This document shows positions 1 through 7,774 of a DNA stretch of 38,984 bases, in pieces. Source of the stretch: an uncultured Aeromonadales bacterium (lineage in GTDB: Bacteria; Pseudomonadota; Gammaproteobacteria; Enterobacterales; Succinivibrionaceae); assembly GCA_902776275.1 (NCBI GenBank), contig CACYPI010000015.1, positions 1-38,984 of the forward strand, given 5' to 3'. The stretch's first letter is position 1. The number at the start of each line of letters is the position of its first letter. The notes beneath the pieces were generated by a model that ran no database searches, was not told the origin of the DNA, and saw only the letters and a program-made list of their open reading frames with translations. Made by a program: the position numbers and the translations under genes.

Positions 1-45
1 ACCTATGCGGGCACCGCCATGATGCTAAGGCAAGCTGGTTTTTAA
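1..45 (+). CDS. Possible 3' end of an unidentified gene (partial)
   Basis: The first frame is open from the window edge to a TAA at 43-45 and encodes 14 residues (TYAGTAMMLRQAGF). It could be the tail of a gene running in from the left and converging on the isomerase gene. The fragment is too short to assign to a family. The stretch from 46 to 127 contains no gene that I can see. Confidence 0.25.
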   Translation, partial: TYAGTAMMLRQAGF

Positions 46-127
46 AAAATGCACCCGCGCGAGGAGAAGGAAATCATAAAACTAACTGATCAAGTACGGC
101 TGGAAGCCTTGTTGAAACAATTGAACG

Positions 128-151
128 AAAAAGGGCGCCGCAATGGCGCCC
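128..151 (-). terminator. Intrinsic terminator of the isomerase gene
   Basis: On the minus strand a perfect 7-bp stem (GGGCGCC/GGCGCCC, 5-nt loop) is followed at once by five T residues (128-132). It lies just past the stop codon at 174, so it ends the minus-strand isomerase transcript. It has no T-tract on the plus strand. Confidence 0.8.
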
Positions 152-173
152 GTCCATTCAAAGGCGAACCTGA

Positions 174-806
174 TTACAGGGACTTGAGGAAGTCCGCCAC
201 CTGCTGGTCCTTGCAGTTGGGGTAGAAGAGGTCTGCAAACTGCGGATCGTCGATGGTCTTCTTGATGAAGTCGCGATCGAGGCCCTTGAGCACTTCCATC
301 AGCGGGCGATGGGTGATGGTCTTGACGTGGTCGAGGATCTTCTTGTTGCTCTGCTCGGCCTGAACCCTCTCAGGAGGATAGCCGCCGCCGAACGGGGTGA
401 CGAAGAGCTTCTCGAAGATGTAGCGCAGGTTCAGCTCGCCGCCCCAGCCGTAGCCCAGGGCATAAGGTAGGGCGATGGCGTTGCCGGCGTTGATCTGGGT
501 GAAGAGGTAGGAGTCGACCGGATTCTCGATGTGGCCGCACTCGACGCCCGGGAAGGCGTTGAGGGCCAGAGTGGCTCCCTCGCCGGTGCCGCAGCCGGTG
601 ACCACGAAGTCGGCGGCCTTGGTGTTCAGGACGATGGAGGCGAGCAGGCCGTTCATGACGTAGGTCAGGCAGCGCTTGTCCTTGGCGGTGTACATGCCGT
701 AGTTGTCAACGGTGTGGCCGGCGTTCTTGGCGGCGGCGGAAAGCTCCCTGAAGATGACCGGATTCTTGTCGGCCTGGGAGTTCTCGAGGATCAATGCGAT
801 TTTCAT
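174..806 (-). CDS. RpiB/LacA/LacB-family sugar-phosphate isomerase
   Basis: The 210-residue protein has the Rossmann-like N-terminus of the RpiB/LacA/LacB family (MKIALILENSQ). It also has the family's cysteine-glycine active-site loop near residues 70-78 (TGCGTGEGA, Cys72 the likely catalytic base). These enzymes interconvert aldose and ketose phosphates such as ribose-5-P/ribulose-5-P or galactose-6-P/tagatose-6-P. It is longer than classical RpiB (about 150 aa), with an extra C-terminal region, so the substrate is uncertain. The start at 806 is supported by GGAG nine bases upstream. The gene stands alone, with its own promoter and a perfect LacI-type palindrome upstream. Similar sites precede the sugar ABC transporter and the FGGY kinase elsewhere in the window, which suggests it acts on the phosphorylated product of that kinase. 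That link is inference. Confidence 0.85.
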   Translation of the reverse strand: MKIALILENSQADKNPVIFRELSAAAKNAGHTVDNYGMYTAKDKRCLTYVMNGLLASIVLNTKAADFVVTGCGTGEGATLALNAFPGVECGHIENPVDSYLFTQINAGNAIALPYALGYGWGGELNLRYIFEKLFVTPFGGGYPPERVQAEQSNKKILDHVKTITHRPLMEVLKGLDRDFIKKTIDDPQFADLFYPNCKDQQVADFLKSL

Positions 807-867
807 GTGATGCTCCAGATGAAATCAAGAATAAGCAAACAACGTAAATGGGATTCCGTTTGCGCAG

Positions 868-896
868 ATCATAAGCCAGCACGAAGCGCTAATCAA
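868..896 (-). promoter_or_regulatory. Promoter of the isomerase gene
   Basis: On the minus strand TTGATT (891-896) and TATGAT (868-873) are separated by exactly 17 nt. This predicts a start near 861 and a leader of about 55 nt. The -35 overlaps the palindrome at 893-904, the expected arrangement for repression. An inverted pair GCAAAC (835-840) and GTTTGC (858-863) lies in the leader and may be an auxiliary site. Confidence 0.6.
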
Positions 897-904
897 ACGT
901 TTGA
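893..904. promoter_or_regulatory. LacI/GalR-type operator (perfect palindrome)
   Basis: TCAAACGTTTGA is a perfect 12-bp palindrome with the central CG step typical of LacI/GalR-family operators. It overlaps the -35 of the isomerase promoter. Near copies lie before ytfQ, tctC and the FGGY kinase. The protein that binds it is not encoded in this window. Confidence 0.55.
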
Positions 905-1016
905 GCACCGCATTTTCATTTTTGAGCCATGGATCATGCTGCGCACTCCAGTTGAGGCGGATTCAGGGGCCTGCGCGCCTTGGGGAGGGCTTGGAGTGGA
1001 AAATTTGAAAAAAAGC

Positions 1017-1044
1017 TTGCACGAAGGTTCATTTTGGGTAAAAT
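1017..1044 (+). promoter_or_regulatory. Promoter of the tRNA operon
   Basis: TTGCAC (1017-1022) and TAAAAT (1039-1044) are 16 nt apart. The A-rich run just upstream could serve as an UP element. The predicted start is near 1051, about 28 nt before the first tRNA. Confidence 0.7.
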
Positions 1045-1078
1045 GTGCACCGTTGACTTTGAGGTCAGCATGCAGGGC

Positions 1079-1154
1079 GGGTCGTTAGCTCAGCTGGTAG
1101 AGCAGCGGACTTTTAATCCGTTGGTCGAGGGTTCGAATCCCTCACGACCCACCA
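1079..1154 (+). tRNA. tRNA-Lys (anticodon TTT)
   Basis: A 76-nt cloverleaf with a GGGTCGT/ACGACCC acceptor stem, encoded CCA, D-arm AGCTCAGCTGGTAGAGC and anticodon loop CTTTTAA. The T-arm is GAGGG-TTCGAAT-CCCTC, fully paired. It is the first of five tRNAs in one operon. Confidence 0.97.
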
Positions 1155-1174
1155 CCCTGCAGTGTAATTCAGTT

Positions 1175-1250
1175 GGGTTGTTAGCTCAGTTGGTAGAGCA
1201 GCGGACTCTTAATCCGTTGGTCGCGGGTTCGACCCCCTCACAACCCACCA
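1175..1250 (+). tRNA. tRNA-Lys (anticodon CTT), copy 1
   Basis: A 76-nt cloverleaf with a GGGTTGT/ACAACCC acceptor, encoded CCA and anticodon loop CTCTTAA. It closely resembles the Lys(TTT) gene 20 nt upstream. The T-stem (GCGGG with CCCTC) carries one C-T mismatch where the TTT gene has A-T. Confidence 0.96.
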
Positions 1251-1274
1251 CTGAATTGCAAGATCGCACGGCAT

Positions 1275-1350
1275 GGGTTGTTAGCTCAGTTGGTAGAGCA
1301 GCGGACTCTTAATCCGTTGGTCGCGGGTTCGACCCCCTCACAACCCACCA
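1275..1350 (+). tRNA. tRNA-Lys (anticodon CTT), copy 2
   Basis: Identical over all 76 nt to the copy at 1175-1250, including the T-stem mismatch. The 24-nt spacers differ, so the tRNA body is conserved while the spacers have diverged. Confidence 0.96.
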
Positions 1351-1378
1351 CCGCAGTGCAGATCGAATATTTTCGGCC

Positions 1379-1454
1379 GGGTTGTTAGCTCAGTTGGTAG
1401 AGCAGCGGACTCTTAATCCGTTGGTCGCGGGTTCGACCCCCTCACAACCCACCA
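1379..1454 (+). tRNA. tRNA-Lys (anticodon CTT), copy 3
   Basis: The third identical 76-nt copy, with encoded CCA. Three CTT genes fit the strong preference for AAG lysine codons in the protein genes of this window. Confidence 0.96.
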
Positions 1455-1480
1455 CCGAAAAACCATTCCCCATTCCTAGC

Positions 1481-1557
1481 GGACGTTTAGCTCAGTTGGT
1501 TAGAGCATCTGCCTTACAAGCAGGGGGTCACAGGTCCGAGTCCTGTAACGTCCACCA
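1481..1557 (+). tRNA. tRNA-Val (anticodon TAC)
   Basis: A 77-nt cloverleaf with a GGACGTT/AACGTCC acceptor, encoded CCA and anticodon loop CTTACAA. It is the last tRNA of the operon, only 31 nt before the MBL-fold gene. I see no terminator between them, so readthrough is likely. Confidence 0.97.
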
Positions 1558-1588
1558 GGCGCCTCTTTGCGCAAGGCCTGAACACGCC

Positions 1589-2299
1589 ATGCACCAAGCC
1601 CAAGTGAAGATCAAAAGCCGCGGCCGCATCATTGCAGTTGAGTCCTTTGCCGATCCCTACACGCTTGAGAACTCCTACCTTGCGAGGACCGGCCCGGGCC
1701 GGGCGCTCGTCATCGACCCAAACCCAAGCCAGCTCCTCTTAAGGCGGTTAGCCGAGATCGGGGCAGGACAGGTCACCGTCGCGCTCACCCACGCCCACGC
1801 CGACCACATCTGCGGCATCGCGCCGCTCATGGAGCGCTGCAGCATCCGCATAATCTGCTCTAGGTCCTGCGCCCCCAGGCTCATGGCCCCATCAAAGACC
1901 GGGCTTGAGTTCCTGCTCGCGATGCTCAGGATGCAGGACATGCGCGACGGCGGGCACCGCGGGGACGGATTCATGAGGGAGTACCGGCCCTGCCGCGCCC
2001 GCGCGATGATCACCTTCGATAACGGCCTGTCCCTCAACGATGGCAGCCACGCTCTGCGCTTCATTCCCGCCCCCGGGCACTCCCCGGGCTCCTGCGTCAT
2101 AGTGCTCGACGGCGCATGCGCCTTCACGGGCGACAGCCTATTTAGGGATTGCGCCGCGGTGACCCGCTTCCCGCGCGGCTCCACCTCCTCCTACCGCGCG
2201 ATCGCAGTACCTGCGCTGAAGTCGCTGCCGCCATGCATGCAGGCCTTCCCGGGCCATGGCGCGCCCTTCCTTATGCGCGATGGCGTCTTCTCATCCTGA
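1589..2299 (+). CDS. MBL-fold metallohydrolase (GloB-like)
   Basis: This 236-residue protein has the metallo-beta-lactamase metal-binding signature THAHADH near residues 67-73. Later family motifs follow: a GHSPG histidine motif, the bridging aspartate in FTGDSLF, and a C-terminal GHG. The order and length match the hydroxyacylglutathione hydrolase (glyoxalase II-like) branch, zinc-dependent thioesterases or lactonases of the cytoplasm. The real substrate cannot be told from sequence. An in-frame reading reaches back into the last tRNA-Lys, but the ATG at 1589 is the first one after the tRNA operon. Its ribosome-binding site is weak. The gene probably depends on readthrough from the tRNA promoter. 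Confidence 0.8.
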   Translation: MHQAQVKIKSRGRIIAVESFADPYTLENSYLARTGPGRALVIDPNPSQLLLRRLAEIGAGQVTVALTHAHADHICGIAPLMERCSIRIICSRSCAPRLMAPSKTGLEFLLAMLRMQDMRDGGHRGDGFMREYRPCRARAMITFDNGLSLNDGSHALRFIPAPGHSPGSCVIVLDGACAFTGDSLFRDCAAVTRFPRGSTSSYRAIAVPALKSLPPCMQAFPGHGAPFLMRDGVFSS

Positions 2300-2364
2300 T
2301 AAGTGCGCCCTAGGCGCAAAAGCGTGCGTTTTTTCAACAAGCACTGGCTTTTGCTCACGGGATC

Positions 2365-2370
2365 TATAAT
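2365..2370 (+). promoter_or_regulatory. Candidate -10 element for cfa
   Basis: A perfect TATAAT lies 50 nt before the cfa start. The matching -35 region (around 2342-2347, cactgg) is poor, so the promoter may need an activator or an alternative sigma factor. E. coli cfa is partly sigma-S dependent. A weak GC hairpin with a late T-run at about 2307-2336 may end the upstream transcript. Confidence 0.35.
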
Positions 2371-2419
2371 CGATTCCATCGTAGCGGCGTCAAAAAAATC
2401 AAGAAGAAAGGAGGTCGGA

Positions 2420-3604
2420 ATGTTCAATAAGATCGCGGCAGGGTTCATCCTCGATTACCTCAAGCGCTTTAACAAATACCCGTTTGCAGCCGAGGCAGGC
2501 GGCAAGACCGTCAACATCGGCACGGGCAAGCCCCTCTTCAAGATCATCTTCCACGACGACATCCCCAAGGCCAGGCTCCTGACCTCGACCTCCCTTGCGC
2601 TGGGCGACGCCTACATCGACAAGAAGATCGAGCTCGAGGGCGATCTCTTCACCGCGCTCTCAGCCCTGCTCTCCCAGGCCGACAAGTTCGAGCTCAAGCG
2701 CCGCTCGCTTTCGATCATCAAGCTTTTGAACCCCTCGGAGTCCGAGAAGAACCAGAAGAAGGAGGTCTCCTCCCACTACGACCTCGGCAACAACTTCTAC
2801 AAGCTCTGGCTCGATCCGACCATGACCTACTCCTGCGCCTACTTCAAGAACGAGGGCGAGACCCTCGAGCAGGCCCAGCGCGACAAGGTCCACCACATCC
2901 TGGAGAAGCTGTACCTAAAGCCCGGGATGACGCTGCTGGATATCGGCTGCGGCTGGGGCTACCTGCTCATCGAGGCAGCCAAGCAGTACGGAGTCGAGGG
3001 GTATGGCTGCACACTTTCCAAGGAGCAGTACCAGAAGGGCTGCGACAGGGTGCGCGAGGCCGGGCTTGAGGGCAAGGTGCACATCGAGCTCGTGGACTAC
3101 CGCGATCTTCCAGCCCGCGGCAAGACCTTCGACCGCCTCGTGAGCGTGGGCATGCTCGAGCACGTCGGGCGCAAGAACTACAAGCTCTACATGCAGACCT
3201 GCTCGAAGCTCCTGAAGGACAAGGGCCTCTTCCTGCTGCACTACATCAGCGGCGCCGACGAGGTCTCGGCCAACCCCTGGATCCGCAAGCACATCTTCCC
3301 CGGCGGGACCATCCCCTCGCTGCGCGAGATCATCTTCGACTCCTATGAAAAGGACGTGGGCTTCATGGTGCTCGACGTCGAGTCGCTCAGGCGCCACTAC
3401 TACAAGACGCTCATGTGCTGGTATCAGAATTTCCAGAAGGTGCGCGATCAGGTCATGGCCGATCGCGGCGAGGCATTCTGCCGCATGTGGGACCTCTACC
3501 TGTGCGGCTGCGCAGCGGCCTTCGAGCTTGGCAACGTCGATCTCCACCAGATCCTCTTCTCAAAGGGCGCGAACAACGATCTCCCGATGACCCGCTGGTT
3601 CTGA
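2420..3604 (+). CDS. cfa: Cyclopropane-fatty-acyl-phospholipid synthase
   Basis: The 394-residue protein matches the Cfa family along its whole length. It transfers a methylene group from S-adenosylmethionine to the double bond of unsaturated acyl chains in membrane phospholipids, usually in stationary phase or acid stress. Visible features are SSHYDLGNNFYKLWLD (about 117-132), the SAM-binding LDIGCGWGYL (about 173-182), VGMLEHVG (about 250) and the C-terminal HYYKTL and FELGNVDLHQ segments. The ATG at 2420 is preceded by AAGGAGG eight bases upstream. An in-frame reading 117 nt longer has no comparable site. The gene appears monocistronic and ends in a strong hairpin. Confidence 0.95.
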   Translation: MFNKIAAGFILDYLKRFNKYPFAAEAGGKTVNIGTGKPLFKIIFHDDIPKARLLTSTSLALGDAYIDKKIELEGDLFTALSALLSQADKFELKRRSLSIIKLLNPSESEKNQKKEVSSHYDLGNNFYKLWLDPTMTYSCAYFKNEGETLEQAQRDKVHHILEKLYLKPGMTLLDIGCGWGYLLIEAAKQYGVEGYGCTLSKEQYQKGCDRVREAGLEGKVHIELVDYRDLPARGKTFDRLVSVGMLEHVGRKNYKLYMQTCSKLLKDKGLFLLHYISGADEVSANPWIRKHIFPGGTIPSLREIIFDSYEKDVGFMVLDVESLRRHYYKTLMCWYQNFQKVRDQVMADRGEAFCRMWDLYLCGCAAAFELGNVDLHQILFSKGANNDLPMTRWF

Positions 3605-3613
3605 GCAAAAACC

Positions 3614-3644
3614 ATGGCAGGGCCCCGCAAGGGGGCCTTGCCAT
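3614..3644. terminator. Strong 13-bp hairpin after cfa
   Basis: ATGGCAGGGCCCC pairs with GGGGCCTTGCCAT (one G-T pair) around a GCAAG loop. No T-tract follows on the plus strand, but on the minus strand five Ts come two bases after the stem. It may act as a factor-dependent terminator or a 3'-end stabiliser for cfa. Confidence 0.5.
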
Positions 3645-3789
3645 TCAAGGCTCAGCAATCCTTCCTGAAGCTTCCTCCCGCCCACCTCAACTTCCGCGAT
3701 TTTTCTTCTTTAATCTTCTGATCCTCAAATTAAAATCTCAGCGTTAGGCTGGAAAATGTGCGCTGGAATTGACTGCCAAGAAAATCAGA

Positions 3790-3817
3790 TTAAGAAAACA
3801 TCTCCCATTTGTATAAT
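3790..3817 (+). promoter_or_regulatory. Promoter of the srf operon
   Basis: TTAAGA (3790-3795) and a perfect TATAAT (3812-3817) are 16 nt apart in the AT-rich gap between cfa and srfB. The predicted start is near 3824. I see no other convincing promoter until 20.6 kb, so it probably drives the whole operon. Confidence 0.6.
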
Positions 3818-3843
3818 GGGCATCAGGTTCAAATCAGAGGACA

Positions 3844-6800
3844 TTGAAGGTGCTCGCTCCAGTATCAAAGACCAATGAAAACTCCATCAGCCTCATCGAG
3901 AACACTGGGATCCAGTTCATCGACATGGAGTTCGCGCTAAACCCCAACTCGGAGGCCGGCAGGGAACTGTCTGAGATCTACATGATCCCGATGCTCGACC
4001 GGGCTGGCAAGGAGTCGCACCTGGCGCTTTTGGAGCGCAATCCCTCAGGCGATCTGGTGCTCCCGGGCGCGCGCGACGGCCGCAAGTACAGCGACGGCGA
4101 CAGCAAGGTGGTCTCCCGCGAGTTCTCCGAGGTCGTGAAGGCCTACGACGGGATCTGGTTCCCGGTGCCTTACTTCACCACCAATGTCCTGGACGAGAAG
4201 GGGCTCATGAACCCCAACGGCAGGGACGTCGGCCCGCTCAACTGGGCGCGCGTCCGCGTAGTGCGCATCGACCAGCCCCACACCTACCGCGTGGTCTTCG
4301 CGTTCGACACCTCGCTGCAGAAGGACTTCGTGCAGCACTACTTCGCCCCCAGCGAGCGCGACCGCCAGTCGGGGTCGAACTTCGCGCTGGCGTGGCGTGA
4401 CGGCGGCTCGGAGCTATTGACCCCGGGCGAGAACGGCATCAGCTGGGTGCGCGAGTGGGCCAAGAGCGTCTACGAGCAGCGCTGCTGCTTTGACGAGATG
4501 GGGCAGAAGTTCGATCAGGACACCATCGAGGACAACGAGAAGCACCTGCTGCACGAGGCCTACTACCTATCGATGCTCCGCATCATCGGCACCAAGGCCA
4601 ACCCCGGCCGCATCAAGATCTGCTCGCTGGGCCGCAGCACCGAGCCTGCCGTGGAGGCGAGTTTGGTGCTCGACGTCGGCAACTCGAGATCCTGCGGGCT
4701 CATCTTCGAGGACGACGGCGAGAACCGCACCGATCTTTTGAGGGTCTCAAAGCTCACGCTGCGCGATCTGAGCGCGCCTGAGCAGATCTACGACGATCCC
4801 TTCGAGAGCCGCATCGAGTTCTCCCGCGCCGACTTCGACTTCGACGGCCGCTCGGCGCGCTCGGGCAGGGCCGACGCCTTCTCCTGGCCCTCGCTCGCAA
4901 GGGTGGGGCGCGAGGCTGCGAACCTCGCGAACCTGCGCACCGGCAACGAGGGCGCGACCGGGCTCAACTCGCCCAAGCGCTACCTGTGGAACGAGAAGCT
5001 CGACAAGCAGCACGACGAGTGGGCGCTCAATCCAAATTCCTACTCATACAGCTACGATCCGCGCCAGGGCGGCTGCCGCGTCGTGAAGTCCGACCGCCGC
5101 TATCCGTCGGGGATCCCGGCCAACCCGCGCCCGGTCTGCGACTTCATAAACTCAAGCGGCGACGCGCTCTTTGCCTGTGAGGACAACAAGCGCAACATGC
5201 TCGCCCGCTACTCGGGCAAGTCCTGCATGACCTTCCTCTTGCTTGAGATCTTCCTGCAGGCGCTCACGCAGATAAACAGCGTGCTCTTCCGCGGAAGCTC
5301 CAGCAACAAGGAGCGCCCGCGCCGTCTCAAGGCCGTGGTGCTCACGACCCCGCCCTCGATGCCCGCCTTTGAGCGCGAGATCTATCGCGGCTGCGCCTAC
5401 GAGGCGCTGGGGATCCTCTGGAAGTGCATGGGCTACGACACGACACCGGCAACCGAGATCAGGCTCCCTTCAGCCATCACCAATGAGATAAATCCGCCTT
5501 ACCCGGACGTCATCGTCAACTGGGACGAGGCTGAGGCGGCGCAGATCGTCTACCTCTACAACGAGACCCAGTACGTGATGGGCGGCAACGCCAAGCCCTT
5601 CCTCAGGATGCTGCGCCGCAGCGACGCGGACGGGCGCTTTGGCGAGTGCCTGCACCTGCACGGCGGCATGGGTGCGGATCTCGAGCTCTTCTCGGCGCGC
5701 ATCGCCTCCATCGACATCGGCGGCGGCACCACGGATCTCGTGGCGACCGACTACTACTTCCCCAAGGAGGCCAACGAGGAGAGCGCCAACGTCACCGCGC
5801 GCGAGGTGCTGCGCGAGGGCTTCAAGATCGCAGGCGACGACATCGTGCTCCAGGTGATCCAGCGCTATATCCTGGACCAGCTTGCCAAGCTCCTGGACTC
5901 CAAGGAGAGCGTGCTCTCGGATCGCGTGCTCTCGAAGGTCTTCGGCAAGGGCAGCGACTCGAGCTCGCAGTTCATAAACCGCCGCCGCCAGGCAGCCGAG
6001 GAGCTTCTGAACTACCCCGCGCGCAGGATCATCAACCATTTGGAGCTCCTGCCCAAGCTCGGACCCGTGCCCAAGGCCATAGTCACCGGCACGCTGGGGC
6101 AGTGGCTTTCGGGCACTGAGAAGTGCCCCGAGGGCGTGGCGCTGCACGACGGCGCGGCCATGGAGCCTGAGAAGGAGACGCTCGACTTTGTGAACAAGGC
6201 CAACGGCGATCCTGACTTGAATCGCGTGTGGCCTGATTTCGACATCCTCAAGGACTTCACGCTCAGCGTGGACCTCGTGGAGGTGAACCGCAGGATCGTC
6301 CAGGGCGGCTTTGACATCTCCCGCCCGCTCTCGGCGCTGTGCGCGCTCTGCGCGCTCTACAAGCCCGACCTGCTGATCCTCACTGGCCGCCCGTCCCGGA
6401 TCCCCGGGGTGCGCGAGTTCTTCTTGGAGCGCGTGGGCATGCCGTCCTCGCGCGTGATCCTGCTCTCCGAGTACTCCTGCTCGAGCAGCTGGTACCCGCT
6501 TGCGACCAATGGGCTCAAGATCGGCGACACCAAGGCCACCGTGGCCATGGGCGCCGCCATCGCCTGCATGAAGTCATCGACCAGGGCCATCTCGAACTTC
6601 CGCTTCGACCTCAAGATGCCGGCCGTGCCCAACAACATAAGGTACCTGGGCCACATCGACAGCCGCAACCAGGTAAGCTCGCCCGTCTGCCGCTTCGCCT
6701 CCTTAGGCGAGATCATGAGGGCCTCGGGCGATCAGGAGGGCGAGGAGGGCTTCATCCCGAACGACAAGTCGCTGGAGCCAAGGCTCCTGCAGGAGCCCAC

Positions 6801-7761
6801 CTTCGAGTACGAGGAGGGGGACAAGGCCCAAGGCAGCGCCATCTTCCGCGACCGCCACGTGCTCCCCGACTGCTTGGGCTTTAGGCAGTTCAAGAGCAGC
6901 AACGATCCTGCCGCGCCTGAGAACTACCCGGCCACGCCGCTCTTCAGCGTCGATGTGATCACGGGGCCCGAGGAGGTCAGGCGCGTGCGCAGGATGGCCG
7001 CGCTGAGCTTCTTCGACGAGCGCGACATGGACGCGCTCACCGATCCTGAGACTACCCCGCTGGAGCCGCAGCAGGTCGAGGAGTGCCAGGCGCTCAAGGC
7101 TGATCACGCCAAGATCGTGGACGGCATCGACAGCGGCAGCGATCAAAAGGTTCAGGAGTTTATAGCGCAGACTGATCAGCAGCGCACCGCTGCAGCAGAG
7201 AGCCAGGCCCGGCAGGAGCTTGAGAGCCAGAAGCCCACGGGCTTGCTTGCCGGCATGAAGATGAAGGGCTGGGAGGCCAAGGTCCAGGCGCGCAAGGGCG
7301 AGCTCTACGCCTCCTTCCAGAAGATGGCCGACGATCTCATCGCCAAGAAGAAGGACGAGCTCAAGGCGGCCGAGCGCGAGCGCTACATGACCGAGGTGCG
7401 CACCAAGCTCAACGAGTGGTACACCGCGACCCTCAAGGAGGCGATGGACGGCTTCGAGCGCGTCCAGGCGGCCAACCGCGACCAGAAGCCCTTCGAGGTG
7501 CGCTTCAAGATCGAATCGCGCCAGGAGCCGCCGGTCGAGCGCCTCAATGCGCTCTGGAAGGAGATCGGCAACAGCGAGAACCACCGCAACTCGCTAGGCG
7601 GGGTGCCCAGGCTCATGCTGCCCAAGCTCAAGGAGGTCAGATCCGGCAACGCCAACGTCATGGACTACGTGGTGCTCCAGGTCAAGACCGTGAACCAGAA
7701 CGGCGAGCAGTACTGGAACGACACTGGCCTCGTCTACACCGCAAGCGCGGTCGCACGCTGA
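3844..7761 (+). CDS. srfB: SrfB family protein (Hsp70/actin-fold ATPase)
   Basis: The 1305-residue protein belongs to the SrfB family, named from Salmonella genes co-regulated with SPI-2 (ssrB-regulated factors); its molecular role is not established. The sequence shows a split actin/Hsp70-type ATPase. A phosphate-1 loop VLDVGNSRSCGL lies near residue 276, a phosphate-2 loop SIDIGGGTTDLVATD near 622, and an adenosine-type motif LLILTGRPSRIPGVRE near 842. A Lys/Glu-rich region at about 1085-1190 looks coiled-coil. There is no signal peptide or membrane span, so it is cytoplasmic. AGAGG at 3836-3840 is 3 nt from the TTG at 3844 and 9 nt from an in-frame GTG at 3850, so the GTG is an equally good start. 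It is the first gene of the srf operon, 13 nt before srfC. Confidence 0.9.
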   Translation: MKVLAPVSKTNENSISLIENTGIQFIDMEFALNPNSEAGRELSEIYMIPMLDRAGKESHLALLERNPSGDLVLPGARDGRKYSDGDSKVVSREFSEVVKAYDGIWFPVPYFTTNVLDEKGLMNPNGRDVGPLNWARVRVVRIDQPHTYRVVFAFDTSLQKDFVQHYFAPSERDRQSGSNFALAWRDGGSELLTPGENGISWVREWAKSVYEQRCCFDEMGQKFDQDTIEDNEKHLLHEAYYLSMLRIIGTKANPGRIKICSLGRSTEPAVEASLVLDVGNSRSCGLIFEDDGENRTDLLRVSKLTLRDLSAPEQIYDDPFESRIEFSRADFDFDGRSARSGRADAFSWPSLARVGREAANLANLRTGNEGATGLNSPKRYLWNEKLDKQHDEWALNPNSYSYSYDPRQGGCRVVKSDRRYPSGIPANPRPVCDFINSSGDALFACEDNKRNMLARYSGKSCMTFLLLEIFLQALTQINSVLFRGSSSNKERPRRLKAVVLTTPPSMPAFEREIYRGCAYEALGILWKCMGYDTTPATEIRLPSAITNEINPPYPDVIVNWDEAEAAQIVYLYNETQYVMGGNAKPFLRMLRRSDADGRFGECLHLHGGMGADLELFSARIASIDIGGGTTDLVATDYYFPKEANEESANVTAREVLREGFKIAGDDIVLQVIQRYILDQLAKLLDSKESVLSDRVLSKVFGKGSDSSSQFINRRRQAAEELLNYPARRIINHLELLPKLGPVPKAIVTGTLGQWLSGTEKCPEGVALHDGAAMEPEKETLDFVNKANGDPDLNRVWPDFDILKDFTLSVDLVEVNRRIVQGGFDISRPLSALCALCALYKPDLLILTGRPSRIPGVREFFLERVGMPSSRVILLSEYSCSSSWYPLATNGLKIGDTKATVAMGAAIACMKSSTRAISNFRFDLKMPAVPNNIRYLGHIDSRNQVSSPVCRFASLGEIMRASGDQEGEEGFIPNDKSLEPRLLQEPTFEYEEGDKAQGSAIFRDRHVLPDCLGFRQFKSSNDPAAPENYPATPLFSVDVITGPEEVRRVRRMAALSFFDERDMDALTDPETTPLEPQQVEECQALKADHAKIVDGIDSGSDQKVQEFIAQTDQQRTAAAESQARQELESQKPTGLLAGMKMKGWEAKVQARKGELYASFQKMADDLIAKKKDELKAAERERYMTEVRTKLNEWYTATLKEAMDGFERVQAANRDQKPFEVRFKIESRQEPPVERLNALWKEIGNSENHRNSLGGVPRLMLPKLKEVRSGNANVMDYVVLQVKTVNQNGEQYWNDTGLVYTASAVAR

Positions 7762-7774
7762 GGGAGGATTTGAG

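Noticed and set aside
980..1312. Open frames running through the tRNA array on the plus strand
   Set aside because: They translate the repeated tRNA sequence itself; the cloverleaf structures explain the DNA fully.
2915..3547. 210-codon minus-strand frame inside cfa
   Set aside because: It is opposite a clear family member in GC-rich DNA. Long antisense frames of Val/Leu/Arg-rich composition recur under most genes here and are a codon-bias effect.
6703..7584. Minus-strand frame of 293 codons inside srfB
   Set aside because: Antisense shadow of the SrfB coiled-coil region; Leu/Val/Ala/Arg-rich with no motif and no ribosome-binding site.
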